From positions 1-7,099 of the forward strand of contig DGBL01000230.1 of assembly GCA_002384315.1 (NCBI GenBank): a stretch of DNA of 7,099 nucleotides, given 5' to 3'. Numbering within the stretch: the stretch's first letter is position 1; each line of letters starts with the position of its first letter. The position numbers were made by a program, and so were the translations under genes. Below are positions 1 through 6,866 of the stretch, in pieces. Under the pieces are notes generated by a model, which saw nothing but the letters and a program-made list of their open reading frames with translations, was not told the DNA's origin and ran no database searches. This DNA comes from Micrococcaceae bacterium UBA4005 (GTDB lineage: Bacteria; Actinomycetota; Actinomycetes; Actinomycetales; Micrococcaceae).

Positions 1-191
<191 letters not shown>

Positions 192-378
192 TACACCACC
201 CACACACCCCCACCCCTATTACAGGCAGCCGGGGAGTGTGAAGATCAAATGCTCAGCGTCCACTATGCGGTTCCCAACCAACAACCAGGGAAACCACAAC
301 TACATAACAAGCACGACAACGTGCCCACAAATTTACCACCCACCCCCGTTAAACCAGGGGCGGGACCGGTACACAGGG
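192..378 (+). other. 23S-5S internal transcribed spacer
   Basis: This 187-base stretch lies between the two rRNA genes, is richer in A and C than the coding part of the window, and holds no tRNA that I can fold. The segment GTCCACTATGCGGTTCCCAA near 259-278 resembles a stretch I associate with Arthrobacter-type rRNA spacers (from memory). Small hairpins are visible: 201-210 pairs with 231-240 with one mismatch, and 311-315 pairs perfectly with 320-324 around a 4-base loop. They may help rRNA processing, but no specific nuclease site can be assigned. Confidence 0.8.
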
Positions 379-495
379 TTACGGCGGTCATAGCGTGGGG
401 GAAACGCCCGGTCCCATACCGAACCCGGAAGCTAAGACCCACAGCGCCGATGGTACTGCACCCGAGAGAGTGTGGGAGAGTAGGACACCGCCGGA
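379..495 (+). rRNA. rrf: 5S ribosomal RNA
   Basis: This is a complete 5S rRNA of about 117 bases. It begins TTACGGCGGTCATAGCG, carries the conserved core CCCGGTCCCATACCGAACCC (407-426) and GGAAGCTAAG, and closes with GTAGGACACCGCCGGA. The 5' CGGCGGT pairs with the 3' ACCGCCG to form helix I. The ends may be off by 1-4 bases. It is the last gene of the rRNA operon and is followed 11 bases later by a strong hairpin. Confidence 0.95.
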
Positions 496-506
496 CAACC
501 ATTAAC

Positions 507-539
507 GCGAAGCCCCGACCACCACGGTCGGGGCTTCGC
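507..539 (+). terminator. Rho-independent-like terminator of the rRNA operon
   Basis: A perfect 14-base-pair inverted repeat (507-520 with 526-539) surrounds the 5-base loop ACCAC. The stem reads GCGAAGCCCCGACC on the left side. It starts 11 bases after the 5S end, where an rRNA operon terminator is expected. There is no run of T after the stem; the following bases are CACATTAACACC. Actinobacterial terminators often lack a U-tract, so termination is likely but may be leaky. The stem is symmetric and could also act on the other strand. Confidence 0.82.
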
Positions 540-627
540 CACATTAACACCCCCTACACTAAAAACGAAGGGCTTGGCTCGACGAGGCCGCGTTGTGGGT
601 GACAGCTCAGGCGCTCTCTGCGGTCGA

Positions 628-655
628 TTGCGGGGAACCGTGCCATCCATAGAAG
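628..655 (+). promoter_or_regulatory. Weak candidate promoter for the TPR-to-recN operon
   Basis: TTGCGG (628-633) and TAGAAG (650-655) are separated by 16 bases and weakly resemble -35 and -10 boxes (3 of 6 and 4 of 6 matches). Transcription from it would start near 661-663. That would rule out the GTG start at 660 and favour the ATG at 720. A second lone -10-like TACACT lies at 555-560, just after the terminator, without a good -35 partner. Neither is convincing, and readthrough from the rRNA operon is also possible. Confidence 0.18.
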
Positions 656-659
656 AATA

Positions 660-2144
660 GTGAATGACGAGGACCGGCCCGCGGGGACGGTTGCTCCCGA
701 TGAAAGGAACGCCGCCGTCATGGTTGAGCAGGACAATGACCACGAAGCAGGCCAGCAGCGAGCAGATCCGATGAGCGCGTCTGCCGTTGGACGCGAGGCT
801 GACGCTTCGGGCGCGGACACCCCGGACTCTGAGCGTGCGGCGCCTGATGCGCGCCCGGTCCGACGCCATTCCTGGGGCTCAAAGTCCCGGCGGGCTACAC
901 CCAGCGGCGACGAGCCGGCTCTTGAGCCTGCCGCGGAGCAGGCTGACAGAATTGAGCAGGCTGGCAGTATCGGGCAGGCCCGCGACCCGGAGATCCCCGC
1001 CGTAGCGCAGCGCCCGACGGCGGACGAGCAACCTCGCGTGGAGCCGGCGCAGCGGCGTCCAGCCGAGCGGTCCTTCGTGGAGCCATCGCAGCGGCGTCCA
1101 GCCGATCGGTCGACAGAGGGCAGGACTGCCCCCTGGCGCTCGGACGCCGAACGCCCCGGACGGACATCTCCCGGACGGACTTCTCCCGGACGGACTTCTG
1201 CTGGGCGGACTTCTGCTGGTCCTACCTCACCAGGCCGCGCCGCATCTGGGGACCGCTTCTCAGCGCCCCGCGATCCGCGGGCAAGCCGCGGCCCTGGACG
1301 CGGGCAGTACGAAGAATCGGCGGAACCGCGCGCGCATAACCCGCGAGATCTGCGCAGTTCCAACCGGCCGGAGCGGGAACGCTCCCCGGAAATCGACGAG
1401 GATGTCCGCGGCGATGAGCTCGATCGTGTGACGCGAGCCCAGATCCGCAACCTCGAAGAACGCAGTGCCGGTTGGGTCGCAAAACACCTCGTCATGGCGG
1501 GACGGCTGCTTGCGGACGATCCGGAGCTGGCGTTCCAGCACGCCCTTGCGGCGAGTCGCCGCGGCGGACGGTTGGCCGCGGTCCGCGAGGCCGTCGGGCT
1601 CACCGCCTACGCTGCCGGACACTACGGTGAAGCGCTGCGCGAATTCAGGACCTTCCGGCGCATCAGCGGGTCGAACGTCCACCTGCCGGTTATGGCCGAC
1701 TGCGAACGCGGTCTTGGACGCCCCGACCGCGCACTGGATCTGGCGCGTGGGGAGGAAGCGCAGGCACTGGATTCCGCAGGACAGGTGGAACTAGCCATGG
1801 TGGTTTCTGGTGCGCGGGCGGATCTGGGCCAATTCGACGCCGCCGTGGCAGCGCTTGAGATACCCCAGCTTGATATCAACCGGGCGTTCTCCTTCAGCCC
1901 ACGCCTCTTTAGCGCTTACGCGGACGCGCTGGAAAAAATAGGACGCAAGGACGACGCCGCGCGCTGGCGGCGTCGTGCAGTGGTCGCAGGTGCGGCGCTG
2001 GGACTTGAGGAGGAAACGGAGCCCGACATCGTCGACCTGATCGGCGAGGAGGACGAGGACACTGCAGTTCCAGAAGTGCCAGCTGCCCTTCCGAATCAGC
2101 GGGCACCTCGGGAAGGGACGTCCGCGGAGACCCCGGATGAGTGA
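660..2144 (+). CDS. TPR-like helical repeat protein with disordered N-terminus (Rv1691-type)
   Basis: The predicted protein is 494 residues, likely cytoplasmic, with no signal peptide or membrane segment. Residues 1-255 are low complexity, rich in Arg, Pro, Ser, Glu and Ala, with short tandem repeats at 93-104, 127-152 and 168-192. Residues from about 256 to 450 form amphipathic helix pairs typical of tetratricopeptide repeats. These include a segment ending GHYGEALREF and the motif MADCERGLGRPDRALDLA starting at 345. The tail (450-494) is acidic. By position, directly before the HAD phosphatase, small protein and tlyA, it matches M. tuberculosis Rv1691. Its function is unknown; TPR folds usually bind protein partners. 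The start is uncertain: GTG 660 has only a weak AGAAG nearby, whereas in-frame ATG 720 has GAAAGGA 11 bases upstream, and ATG 771 is a third option. Codon use between 660 and 720 still looks coding. It overlaps the next gene by 8 bases. Confidence 0.85.
   Translation: MNDEDRPAGTVAPDERNAAVMVEQDNDHEAGQQRADPMSASAVGREADASGADTPDSERAAPDARPVRRHSWGSKSRRATPSGDEPALEPAAEQADRIEQAGSIGQARDPEIPAVAQRPTADEQPRVEPAQRRPAERSFVEPSQRRPADRSTEGRTAPWRSDAERPGRTSPGRTSPGRTSAGRTSAGPTSPGRAASGDRFSAPRDPRASRGPGRGQYEESAEPRAHNPRDLRSSNRPERERSPEIDEDVRGDELDRVTRAQIRNLEERSAGWVAKHLVMAGRLLADDPELAFQHALAASRRGGRLAAVREAVGLTAYAAGHYGEALREFRTFRRISGSNVHLPVMADCERGLGRPDRALDLARGEEAQALDSAGQVELAMVVSGARADLGQFDAAVAALEIPQLDINRAFSFSPRLFSAYADALEKIGRKDDAARWRRRAVVAGAALGLEEETEPDIVDLIGEEDEDTAVPEVPAALPNQRAPREGTSAETPDE
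702..708 (+). promoter_or_regulatory. Possible ribosome binding site for an internal start of the TPR gene
   Basis: GAAAGGA lies 11 bases before the in-frame ATG at 720. This is a better match to the 16S rRNA tail than anything before GTG 660, although the spacing is slightly long. If used, the protein would be 474 residues and begin MVEQDND. Confidence 0.35.
936..971 (+). repeat. Two-copy 18-base tandem repeat in the TPR gene
   Basis: GAGCAGGCTGACAGAATT (936-953) is followed at once by GAGCAGGCTGGCAGTATC (954-971), with 15 of 18 bases the same. A decayed third copy starts GGGCAGGCC at 972. The repeat is in frame and encodes EQADRI then EQAGSI in the disordered N-terminal region. Confidence 0.7.
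1038..1115 (+). repeat. Two-copy 39-base tandem repeat in the TPR gene
   Basis: Positions 1038-1076 and 1077-1115 are near-identical 39-base units with a shared core CAGCGGCGTCCAGCCGA. They encode VEPAQRRPAERSF and VEPSQRRPADRST (residues 127-139 and 140-152). The unit is a multiple of three, so copy changes would keep the frame. Confidence 0.8.
1161..1235 (+). repeat. Five-copy 15-base tandem repeat (RTSPG pentapeptides)
   Basis: Five consecutive 15-base units are seen. The first two are CGGACATCTCCCGGA and CGGACTTCTCCCGGA, the next two are CGGACTTCTGCTGG plus G or T, and the fifth (1221-1235) is more diverged. They encode RTSPG, RTSPG, RTSAG, RTSAG and PTSPG at residues 168-192. The DNA-level similarity points to recent slippage or duplication. 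The region is basic and probably unstructured. Confidence 0.85.
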
Positions 2145-3147
2145 ACCAGGGCTGATCAGTGGTTACGACGCGTTGCTAGCTGACCTCGACGGCGTCGTGT
2201 ACGCCGGCGCCCATGCTATCGACGGTGCCGTTGAGGCACTGGACGCACTTGCGCCCGCGGGTGTGCGGCTGGCCTATGTCACCAACAACGCCTCGCGTTC
2301 GGTCGCTGAGGTTGCTGACCATGTGCGTAGTCTCGGTGCGCCTGCCACGGCTTCACAGGTTTTCGGATCCGCCCTCGCCGGAGCCGAATTGCTGGCGACG
2401 CTGGTTCCGCCCGGTGCGCCTGTTCTGGTTATCGGCAGCGCAACCCTGGCCGAGGCGGTCAGTTCGCAGGGGCTGGTCCCCGTCGCCTCCGCGCGGGAAA
2501 ACCCCGCCGCCGTCATCCAGGGTTTCAGTCCAGCTCTCGGCTGGACGGACCTGGCTGAAGCGTCCTACGCGGTCGCCGCAGGGGCGGTATGGGTGGCGAC
2601 CAATACTGATCTGACCATCCCGCAGGCCCGCGGAATCGCCCCGGGCAACGGCAGTCTCGTCGCCGCCGTCACAGCGGCTACCGGGAAACACCCCGTGGTC
2701 GCCGGGAAACCGGAGGCACCACTGTTCCTCACCGCCGCTGCCCATCTGGACGCGCGTCGCGCCCTCGTCGTCGGCGACCGGCTCGATACCGACATCCTGG
2801 GAGGAAACCGGGCGCACATGGATACCGCGCTCGTGCTGACAGGTGTCGACAGCGTGCAGACCGCGCTGGCGGCCGTCACCGCAGAGCGCCCCACGTATCT
2901 GCTGGCGCGGTTGGGTGAGCTCCATCTGCCGTATCCACCCGTCCTTTCCCACACTGGCACTGGCACCGGCGACGGCGGCGGACACAGCAGCGGCGGTATC
3001 AGGGCAATCGTGCGCGACGGCGTCGTGCTGGTTGACGGCCCGGAAAGCTCCATCGATGCCTGGCGCGCCGCCTGCGCCGCGTGGTGGCATGCGCGCCCGG
3101 ACGTTGACATTGCCTACCTGCCGAAAGTGAGGTTCGCCGCCCTATGA
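2137..3147 (+). CDS. HAD-superfamily class IIA phosphatase (NagD / Rv1692 type)
   Basis: This 336-residue soluble protein carries all HAD motifs: motif I DLDGVVY with nucleophile Asp16 and Asp18, motif II TNN at 49-51, motif III Lys191 in GKPEAP, and motif IV GDRLDTDI (213-220) with Asp214 and Asp219. A C2-type cap lies between motifs II and III, as in NagD and phosphoglycolate or p-nitrophenyl phosphatases. By position it corresponds to M. tuberculosis Rv1692, which has been described as a glycerol 3-phosphate phosphatase. That substrate is plausible here but not shown by the sequence. A Gly/Thr/His/Ser-rich linker (271-287) leads to a separate C-terminal segment of about 49 residues that is not part of the catalytic core. 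ATG 2137 is preceded at a good distance by GGAGA (2126-2130). It overlaps the TPR gene by 8 bases and the next gene by 4 (ATGA), which suggests coupled translation. Confidence 0.93.
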   Translation: MSEPGLISGYDALLADLDGVVYAGAHAIDGAVEALDALAPAGVRLAYVTNNASRSVAEVADHVRSLGAPATASQVFGSALAGAELLATLVPPGAPVLVIGSATLAEAVSSQGLVPVASARENPAAVIQGFSPALGWTDLAEASYAVAAGAVWVATNTDLTIPQARGIAPGNGSLVAAVTAATGKHPVVAGKPEAPLFLTAAAHLDARRALVVGDRLDTDILGGNRAHMDTALVLTGVDSVQTALAAVTAERPTYLLARLGELHLPYPPVLSHTGTGTGDGGGHSSGGIRAIVRDGVVLVDGPESSIDAWRAACAAWWHARPDVDIAYLPKVRFAAL

Positions 3148-3350
3148 GCAATCCCACCGACCCGGAGCGCGACGCCGGACCGGCTGGCCAACCTGCCTGG
3201 CCAGCGGTCACGCCTGACTCCGGCGATGCGCTCATCGACCAACACCTTTCTACACTCGGACTGATCAGCGGGGAGGACCTGGACGCACACTCCGCCCGGT
3301 ACGAGGCAATCCACGACGCGCTTCGCGCTGAGCTAGACGATGAGTCCTGA
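3144..3350 (+). CDS. Small protein of unknown function (Rv1693 position)
   Basis: This 68-residue, acidic, soluble protein has no cysteine, signal peptide or membrane segment. Residues 1-26 are rich in Pro, Gly and Ala and look disordered. Residues 27-66 look helical, with the segment YEAIHDALRAELDD near the end. Its start overlaps the phosphatase stop as ATGA, and GTGAGG (3127-3132) lies 11 bases upstream as a ribosome binding site. Its own end overlaps the start of tlyA by 11 bases. M. tuberculosis has a similarly small gene, Rv1693, in the same place, which supports a real gene. No function is known to me. A role tied to TlyA or the phosphatase is only a guess from position. Confidence 0.8.
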   Translation: MSNPTDPERDAGPAGQPAWPAVTPDSGDALIDQHLSTLGLISGEDLDAHSARYEAIHDALRAELDDES

Positions 3351-4209
3351 AAAACACACAATGCGCCTGGACCAGGAGCTAGTGCGCAGGGGATTGGCCC
3401 GCTCACGTTCGCACGCCGCGCAACTTATCGCCGCTGGACGGGTTCTGCGCGACGGATCCCCCACGCTGAAGGCGTCAGCGCCGGTCGGCGCAGACCAACA
3501 CCTCATCGTCCAGGGAGAGGGGCCGGAATACGTCAGTCGAGCTGGCCACAAACTCGACGGTGCGTTGCGTGGGTTCCCGGACGTAATTCCCACTGGCAAA
3601 CGCTGCCTCGATGCCGGTGCATCGACCGGAGGATTTACCGAGGTCCTGCTGCGCGCCGGCGCCCACGAAGTAGCGGCGGTGGATGTTGGGCACGGACAAC
3701 TGGCCGAGGCCCTCCGCTGCGATCCGCGCGTGCGGGTCTTCGAGGGGATGAACGTACGTCATCTGACGCCGGAGCAGATCGGCGGCCCAGCGGATCTCAC
3801 CGTGGCGGACTTGTCCTTCATCTCGCTACGGCTTGTGCTCGAGGCGCTGATCGGAGCCACCAAGCGGGGCGGCGAAATGCTCCTCATGGTCAAGCCCCAG
3901 TTCGAAGTGGGCCGCGCAGGGCTGAACAGCCAGGGAATCGTCACGTCCCCCAGCGAACGGCGGCGTGCCGTGTGGGGGGTACTCCGGGACGCACTCGCCC
4001 TCGGAGCAGAAGTGGCAGGTCTGGCCAGAAGCGGTCTTCCCGGGCAGGACGGAAATATCGAGTACTTTGTGTGGATAAGGGTGCCGCAATCGGGATTGAT
4101 GCCTAGGATCGAAGAAGACCTCGATCCGCTGACCGACTACCTGTTGACCTCGAGCGCCGCTTTCGCCGGTATACCCGGCTCAATAACCACCACGGAGCCG
4201 AATGACTAG
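3340..4209 (+). CDS. tlyA: TlyA: 16S/23S rRNA (cytidine-2'-O)-methyltransferase
   Basis: The 289-residue protein matches the usual TlyA length. An N-terminal S4 RNA-binding domain spans about 8-67 and begins MRLDQELVRRG. An FtsJ/RrmJ-type Rossmann methyltransferase domain follows, with the SAM-binding motif LDAGASTGGFTE at 90-101. The Lys-Asp-Lys-Glu tetrad of 2'-O-methyltransferases is present as Lys71, Asp157 (in ADLSFIS), Lys185 (in VKPQFEVG) and Glu241 (in GNIEYFVW). In mycobacteria TlyA methylates 16S C1409 and 23S C1920, and its loss gives capreomycin and viomycin resistance; older records call it a hemolysin. ATG 3340 is chosen because it lies within the previous gene; the alternative ATG 3361 would also keep the S4 domain. 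No strong ribosome binding site is seen at either, so coupled translation is likely. It overlaps nadK by 8 bases. Confidence 0.97.
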   Translation: MSPEKHTMRLDQELVRRGLARSRSHAAQLIAAGRVLRDGSPTLKASAPVGADQHLIVQGEGPEYVSRAGHKLDGALRGFPDVIPTGKRCLDAGASTGGFTEVLLRAGAHEVAAVDVGHGQLAEALRCDPRVRVFEGMNVRHLTPEQIGGPADLTVADLSFISLRLVLEALIGATKRGGEMLLMVKPQFEVGRAGLNSQGIVTSPSERRRAVWGVLRDALALGAEVAGLARSGLPGQDGNIEYFVWIRVPQSGLMPRIEEDLDPLTDYLLTSSAAFAGIPGSITTTEPND

Positions 4210-5128
4210 ACGAATACTCGTCCTCGCCCATACAGGACGGCGCGAGGCTATGGCAGCTGCCCAAGAGGCATGTACCCTTCTGCACTCGTTGGGTCTTCGC
4301 CCGGTAATGATCCGCCAGGAACTTGCCGATATCCAGGCCGAATACGGTCCGCTGGCCGCGCCCACCGAGCTGCTGGGGCAGGATGTCGAGCTCGCGGGGG
4401 TTGAGCTCGTTATGGTCCTCGGCGGTGACGGAACCATTCTGCGCGGCGCCGAACTGGTGCGTGAATCCGATGTTCCGCTGCTGGGGGTCAACCTCGGTCA
4501 CATCGGTTTTCTTGCAGAAAGCGAGCGGGCGGATCTCGCGGAGACCGTCCGCTGGATCGCTGGACGCGATTACACGGTTGAAGAGCGTATGACCATAGAA
4601 GTCCTGGTCTGGCAGGGCGAACGGCTCGTGGCCGAACACTGGGCACTCAACGAAGCTGCCGTGGAGAAAGCCGACCGCGAACGGATGATCGAGGTGGTCA
4701 TGGAGGTCGACGGCCTTCCCTTGAGCTCCTTCGGGTGCGACGGGGTGGTGCTGGCCACTCCGACGGGTTCCACGGCTTACAGTTTCTCCGCGGGAGGCCC
4801 TGTAGTCTGGCCTGCGGTGGAAGCACTGCTGCTGGTCCCTATCAGCGCCCATGCCCTGTTCGCCAAGCCGCTTGTGGTCGCGCCGTCGTCGGTCCTGGCC
4901 GTTGAATTGTTGAACCGTACCGGGGCCCGCGGAGTGCTCTGGTGCGACGGGCGGCGCAGCACCGACCTGCTGCCCGGGGCCCGCGTGGAGGTGCGTAGAT
5001 CCGCCCGGACGGTCCGCCTCGCGCGGACGCGTCAGACGCCGTTCTCCGAGCGGCTGGTGCAAAAATTCGAGCTGCCCACGCAGGGCTGGCGGGGCCCGGC
5101 GACCCATGGGGGTGCTCCGGCGCAATGA
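4202..5128 (+). CDS. nadK: NAD kinase
   Basis: This enzyme phosphorylates NAD to NADP in the cytoplasm and is the only known route to NADP in most bacteria. The 308-residue protein has the GGDGT motif at 74-78, the NLGHIGFL block at 97-104, the NE pair at 150-151 in ALNEAAVEK, and the glycine-rich block CDGVVLATPTGSTAY (179-193) that continues to SAGGP. These are the NAD-binding and catalytic regions of the PpnK family. The length is normal, with a short Gly/Pro/Ala tail after QKFELP. GGAG at 4194-4197 precedes ATG 4202 by 4 bases. It overlaps tlyA by 8 bases and recN by 4 bases (ATGA). M. tuberculosis has nadK (ppnK, Rv1695) in the same place. Confidence 0.97.
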   Translation: MTRRILVLAHTGRREAMAAAQEACTLLHSLGLRPVMIRQELADIQAEYGPLAAPTELLGQDVELAGVELVMVLGGDGTILRGAELVRESDVPLLGVNLGHIGFLAESERADLAETVRWIAGRDYTVEERMTIEVLVWQGERLVAEHWALNEAAVEKADRERMIEVVMEVDGLPLSSFGCDGVVLATPTGSTAYSFSAGGPVVWPAVEALLLVPISAHALFAKPLVVAPSSVLAVELLNRTGARGVLWCDGRRSTDLLPGARVEVRRSARTVRLARTRQTPFSERLVQKFELPTQGWRGPATHGGAPAQ

Positions 5129-6852
5129 TTGAGGAAATGCGAATCAGGGATCTGGGCGTCATTTCAGACGCGACCTTGCCGCTTGGTCCAGGACTGACCG
5201 TCGTCACCGGGGAGACCGGCGCAGGCAAGACGATGGTGGTTACCGCTCTCGGGCTGCTGCTTGGCGCCCGCTCGGACGCCGGGTCGGTGCGCCTGGGGGC
5301 CAAAGCCGCTTCCGCCGAGGCCGTCCTACGAATCGAGACTGGCGGATCCGTGGCCCAGCGCGCACTGGAGGCGGGCGCCGAGCTTACCGAACGCGCCGGG
5401 ACAGCCGAGCTTATTCTCGCCCGAACCGTGACCGCCGAAGGTCGCAGCCGTGCCCACGTCGGTGGCAGGGCAGCCCCCGTCGGTGTGCTCTCGGAGCTGG
5501 GGGAGCAACTGGTGGTGGTGCACGGGCAGTCCGACCAGCTGCGGCTCCGTGGAACGGTCGCCCAGCGCGGCGCCCTGGACAAGTACGGCGGTGCGGAACT
5601 GGCGGCACGGCGCGAGGCCTACGAAGCGGCGTTTCTTCGCTGGAAGCAGGCGCACACCGAACGGGAGCAACTGCACAGCGATCAGCGCGAACGCCTCCGG
5701 GAAGCCGAAAGCCTCGCTGCTGCCGTGGACGAAATAACTGCCCTGGAACCGCTACCCGGCGAAGACCAGGCCCTGAAAGCCGAATCTATGCGGCTGGGCA
5801 ATGTGGAGGAATTGCGCACGGCAGCCCTTACGGCGCACCAGAGCCTCATCTCCGAAGAGATCGGGGCGTCCGCGGATGCGGTCTCCCTGGTGGACGAAGC
5901 CAAGCGTCAACTCGAGTCCGTGGCCCAGCACGACTCCGCGCTGGGAACGTTGGGTTCCCGGGTCGCCGAAGTCGGCTATCTGCTGGCAGATATATCCTCC
6001 GAACTCGCCGCCTATGCCGCGACCCTCGACGGCGAAGGCCCGGGCCGGCTCGACGAGGTCGAATCGCGGCGTGCGGCGCTTTCGGTGCTGATCCGCAAAT
6101 ACGCACCGACGATCGACGAAGTCCTTGCGTGGCGCGATACAGCTTCGATGCGGCTGGCCGTGCTGGAGCAGGATTCCACCCGGGCGGATGCCCTGGACGC
6201 GGAGATCGCTGAACTGGACAGCGCACTGCATGAGCACGCAGCGGCCCTGACCGGGCTGCGGACCGATGCTGCCCGCGAGCTTGCCGCGCGTGTCAGCGCG
6301 GAGCTCACCGCGTTGGCGATGCCCGACGCGGAATTGCATATCTCGGTGGAGCCAGCTGAAAAGCTGGCCGCGCACGGCGCCGACGAGGTTTCCTTCGCGC
6401 TCCAGCCGCATCCAGGATCCGGACCGCGCCCGCTCGGCAAGGGAGCCTCCGGCGGGGAGTTGTCCCGGGTCATGCTGGCCATCGAGGTTGTCCTTGCGGC
6501 GGTGGACCCGGTCCCAACATTCGTGTTTGACGAGGTGGATGCCGGGGTCGGCGGGAAAGCCGCGGTGGAAATCGGCCGTCGGCTAGCCATGCTCGCCGAC
6601 CATGTGCAGGTGATCGTGGTCACTCACCTGCCGCAGGTGGCGGCATTTGCGCAGCATCACATCCGGGTCACCAAGAATGTTTCCCACGGCGCGGAAACGG
6701 ACGGATTCACCACCAGTGATGTTGAAGTACTTCCGGAAAGTGAACGCGTGCGAGAACTTGCGCGGATGCTCGCCGGTCAGGAAGATTCGGCGTCCGCCCA
6801 GGCCCACGCCGAAGAACTGCTCGCTGATGCAGCGCGCACCTCCTCTAGATGA
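5125..6852 (+). CDS. recN: DNA repair protein RecN (SMC-like ATPase)
   Basis: RecN is an SMC-like ATPase that acts early in double-strand-break repair by recombination. The 575-residue length is typical. The N-terminal half-site holds Walker A GETGAGKT at 29-36. Two coiled-coil arms follow, roughly 157-205 and 350-400, rich in Glu, Arg, Ala and Leu, around a middle region. The C-terminal half-site has the ABC signature [10 protein letters not shown] (439-448), Walker [14 protein letters not shown] (465-477) and the switch histidine His501 in [11 protein letters not shown]. All ATPase residues are intact. ATG 5125 overlaps the nadK stop as ATGA; upstream there is only a G-rich GGGGGTG near 5109-5115, so translation is probably coupled. 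I see no SOS (LexA) box just upstream, as expected for a gene inside an operon. M. tuberculosis recN is Rv1696. Confidence 0.97.
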   Translation: MIEEMRIRDLGVISDATLPLGPGLTVVTGETGAGKTMVVTALGLLLGARSDAGSVRLGAKAASAEAVLRIETGGSVAQRALEAGAELTERAGTAELILARTVTAEGRSRAHVGGRAAPVGVLSELGEQLVVVHGQSDQLRLRGTVAQRGALDKYGGAELAARREAYEAAFLRWKQAHTEREQLHSDQRERLREAESLAAAVDEITALEPLPGEDQALKAESMRLGNVEELRTAALTAHQSLISEEIGASADAVSLVDEAKRQLESVAQHDSALGTLGSRVAEVGYLLADISSELAAYAATLDGEGPGRLDEVESRRAALSVLIRKYAPTIDEVLAWRDTASMRLAVLEQDSTRADALDAEIAELDSALHEHAAALTGLRTDAARELAARVSAELTALAMPDAELHISVEPAEKLAAHGADEVSFALQPHPGSGPRPLGKGASGGELSRVMLAIEVVLAAVDPVPTFVFDEVDAGVGGKAAVEIGRRLAMLADHVQVIVVTHLPQVAAFAQHHIRVTKNVSHGAETDGFTTSDVEVLPESERVRELARMLAGQEDSASAQAHAEELLADAARTSSR

Positions 6853-6858
6853 TAGGCT
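6853..6858 (+). promoter_or_regulatory. Candidate -10 box for a leaderless pyrG transcript
   Basis: TAGGCT fits the actinobacterial -10 pattern TANNNT and ends 8 bases before the GTG at 6867. RNA synthesis would therefore start at or next to that GTG. No convincing -35 box is seen at the usual distance, which is common for actinobacterial promoters. No ribosome binding site is present before any candidate pyrG start, which agrees with a leaderless mRNA. Confidence 0.38.
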
Positions 6859-6866
6859 CGAACTCC

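Noticed and set aside
1161..1235. Possible CRISPR array
   Set aside because: The 15-base units are directly adjacent with no spacers, are in frame, and encode a pentapeptide repeat.
554..1603. Long minus-strand frame (349 codons) opposite the TPR gene, with its own repeats
   Set aside because: It mirrors the GC-rich coding frame of the TPR gene. The Ser/Arg-rich product and its repeats are the reverse reading of the plus-strand tandem repeats, and it has no recognisable domain.
3183..3205. Perfect 7-base-pair inverted repeat GCTGGCC/GGCCAGC inside the small gene
   Set aside because: It has a 9-base loop, no T-run and lies within coding sequence. At this GC content such a repeat is likely by chance.
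4165..4179. Short hairpin GCCGG-TATAC-CCGGC 22 bases before nadK
   Set aside because: The stem has only 5 pairs, lies within the tlyA coding end, and there is no sign of a riboswitch or operator.
4103..5125. Minus-strand frame of 340 codons opposite nadK
   Set aside because: The nadK frame carries every family motif. The antisense product is a shadow caused by high GC and has no recognisable fold.
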